A stretch of 50,585 bases of DNA. Source: a virus. Every line of letters begins with the position of its first letter. Position 1 is the first letter of the stretch. The stretch spans positions 1 to 50,585 of the IMG/VR virus record IMGVR_UViG_3300025695_000017. The stretch is one strand, 5' to 3'. The translations under genes were made by a program, and so were the position numbers. Positions 49,565 to 50,585 of this stretch are shown here, piece after piece. The notes under the pieces are model-generated. The model had not been told where the DNA came from, did no database searches, and was given only the letters and a program-made list of their open reading frames with translations.

Positions 49565-50473
49565 ATGAATATTACCAGAGAAACTATCAAAGAAACTATA
49601 AAAACAGTAATGGCTGAGGAAGCTGATTACAAAGCATTTTTCAAAAAGGCATTAGAAAAAGCTGGAAAATCTATCCCATCTATGAGTGATGAAGAAAAGA
49701 AAGAGTTCTTCAACAAAATTGATGCGGCTTGGAACGCTAAGGGTGAAAAGAATGAAGCTCTTAAAGGAGACCAACATGAATTGGATGTTGATGGTGATGG
49801 TGATATTGAAGCTGATGATTTAGCAGATTTAAGAGCTGGTAAGAAGATAAACAAAGAATCAATAGTAACTGAAGCTGATAACTTCGCTGGATGGATTGCA
49901 ATTGACCATAGAGGTAAAAAAATTGAAATCAAAAAAGGTGAAGCTAAAGACCTTTACAACGCAAAACTATTGGCAATTAAAAAATTAAAAGTTCCTAAAT
50001 CAAAAGTAGGAATGTTAGCAATCAAACCAGCCGTAAATGAATCAGCTGGATGTAATTGTGGATGTGGGGGGTGTTCAACGCCTGTAACTGAGGGTAGAGC
50101 ATTTATCAACGCTGCTAAAAAAGCAAAAGAAGAGGGTAAAACTGAATTTGAGTTTAATGGTAAAACATATCCAGTAACTTTAAAGGAATCAATAGTAACT
50201 GAAGCACGTTTAGGAAAAGTTTCTTTATTGAGAAGTGTTGAAAGTGGTGATAGTTCGCATGTTGAGGGAGTAAAGATTTCTCCATCATTGGCATTTGAAT
50301 TACGAATGTTTTTAGAAAGACCAATGTTAGCTAAAACCAGAACTGGTATCGCTATTAATAACGCACAAATGAAAGATGCAATTGGTATGTTGGCTAAAGT
50401 TGGTGTACATAAGAGATTATCTTCTGGGGTGAAGAAAGAGTTTGCAGATTTATTAAAGAAATATAACAAATAA
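49565..50473 (+). CDS. Prohead core polyprotein with EF-hand-like loop and repeated processing sites
   Basis: The 302-residue protein starts at ATG 49565 (MNITRETIKETIKTVMAEEA); an in-frame TTG at 49556 is rejected. A Ca-binding loop typical of EF-hands or dockerins is present (LDVDGDGDIEADDL, about 78-91). Two identical ESIVTEA junctions separate domains, and PVTEGRAF and NESAGC mark further boundaries. Between them is a Cys-rich patch CNCGCGGC and a module NAAKKAKEEGKTEFEFNGKT known to me from T4-like phages. The C-terminal piece is helical (FADLLKKYNK). The gene directly precedes the protease gene, consistent with a scaffold or internal-protein precursor. Confidence 0.72.
   Translation: MNITRETIKETIKTVMAEEADYKAFFKKALEKAGKSIPSMSDEEKKEFFNKIDAAWNAKGEKNEALKGDQHELDVDGDGDIEADDLADLRAGKKINKESIVTEADNFAGWIAIDHRGKKIEIKKGEAKDLYNAKLLAIKKLKVPKSKVGMLAIKPAVNESAGCNCGCGGCSTPVTEGRAFINAAKKAKEEGKTEFEFNGKTYPVTLKESIVTEARLGKVSLLRSVESGDSSHVEGVKISPSLAFELRMFLERPMLAKTRTGIAINNAQMKDAIGMLAKVGVHKRLSSGVKKEFADLLKKYNK
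49856..49875 (+). repeat. 20-bp direct repeat, copy 1 of 2 (encodes ESIVTEA junction)
   Basis: A 20-bp sequence, identical at 50186-50205, encodes the protein junction ESIVTEA. It marks a putative protease site between two domains of the prohead polyprotein. Confidence 0.75.
50186..50205 (+). repeat. 20-bp direct repeat, copy 2 of 2 (encodes ESIVTEA junction)
   Basis: Identical at the DNA level to 49856-49875, 330 bp downstream and in the same frame. Confidence 0.75.
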
Positions 50474-50480
50474 GGATACT

Positions 50481-50585
50481 ATGAAAGGTCTATTGATTGA
50501 AACAAATTTGTTTGAAGGAAGGGTGAATGAGGATTCATCTGGTAGAACCTTAGTTAAAGGTGTCCTTCAACGTTCTGGTGCAGAA
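50481..50585 (+). CDS. 21: Prohead core protease gp21-like, N-terminal fragment (truncated by window)
   Basis: Only the first 35 residues are visible: MKGLLIETNLFEGRVNEDSS, then GRTLVKGVLQRSGAE. The second part matches the N-terminal strand of T4-type prohead proteases, which typically read KGxLQRAGxxNxNGR. The first 16 residues have L-I-E and L-F-E sites, consistent with autocleavage of the zymogen. The position after portal and prohead core genes is canonical. The catalytic Ser/His lie beyond the window. Confidence 0.8.
   Translation, partial: MKGLLIETNLFEGRVNEDSSGRTLVKGVLQRSGAE

Noticed and set aside
1-50585. CRISPR arrays, insertion sequences, integrase or attachment sites, tRNA genes
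   Set aside because: I found no regularly spaced repeats, transposase or integrase motifs, or cloverleaf sequences; the window looks like an uninterrupted lytic phage genome.

Overview
The window is a contiguous piece of an AT-rich, T4-like (myovirus) phage genome whose host is most likely a member of the Bacteroidetes. The T4-type evidence is strong: recognisable homologues of baseplate wedge gp25 and gp6, primase gp61, recombination nuclease gp47/gp46, terminase gp17, portal gp20 and the start of prohead protease gp21. The host inference comes from promoters of the form TTTG-N20-TATATTTG, which is the Bacteroidetes housekeeping consensus, and from the absence of Shine-Dalgarno sequences: most starts follow an A/T-rich stretch. 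Every gene I support is on the + strand except one 56-residue gene at 23532-23702.

Layout. (1) 1-17877: baseplate and tail structural genes (spike/hub-like protein, gp25, gp6, a DNRLRE-like protein, a coiled-coil protein, two Arg-tailed proteins, a 1362-residue LamG-containing protein, and a paralogous pair of structural proteins), with a terminator at 16645. (2) 17883-22718: nucleic acid enzymes (GIY-YIG nuclease, primase, and a single-chain gp47-gp46, i.e. Mre11-Rad50, fusion). (3) 22721-23702: a short nucleotide-sugar dehydrogenase and the convergent antisense ribbon-helix-helix gene. (4) 23797-33438: a 2971-residue tail fibre, its probable assembly chaperone and a small protein. (5) 33543-39390: a possible nucleotidyltransferase-fold protein and a glycosylation island made of a three-domain GT4/methyltransferase/GT25 protein, an autotransporter-type heptosyltransferase and a split HldE (ADP-heptose synthase). 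The island is flanked on both sides by paralogous coiled-coil genes. (6) 39448-42893: three proteins with N-termini like T4 capsid-targeting peptides and [L/I]xE processing sites, including an NMN-adenylyltransferase-like protein and a DNA/RNA-ligase-fold protein. (7) 42940-44291: a zinc-binding protein and an overlapping pair of membrane proteins resembling spanins. (8) 44295-50585: packaging and prohead genes.

Transcription appears two-tiered. Host-like promoters precede the replication block, the glycosylation island and (in weakened form) the portal gene. A nonamer ATA[T/C]TTATA lies upstream of thirteen mostly structural genes. Its core TATTTATA is the exact reverse complement of the T4 late promoter TATAAATA.

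The most interesting systems are the phage-encoded ADP-heptose synthesis plus protein heptosylation cassette, and the apparent packaging of NMNAT-like and ligase-like enzymes into the prohead as protease-processed cargo. All functional calls come from reading the sequence and from remembered family motifs; no database search was run.
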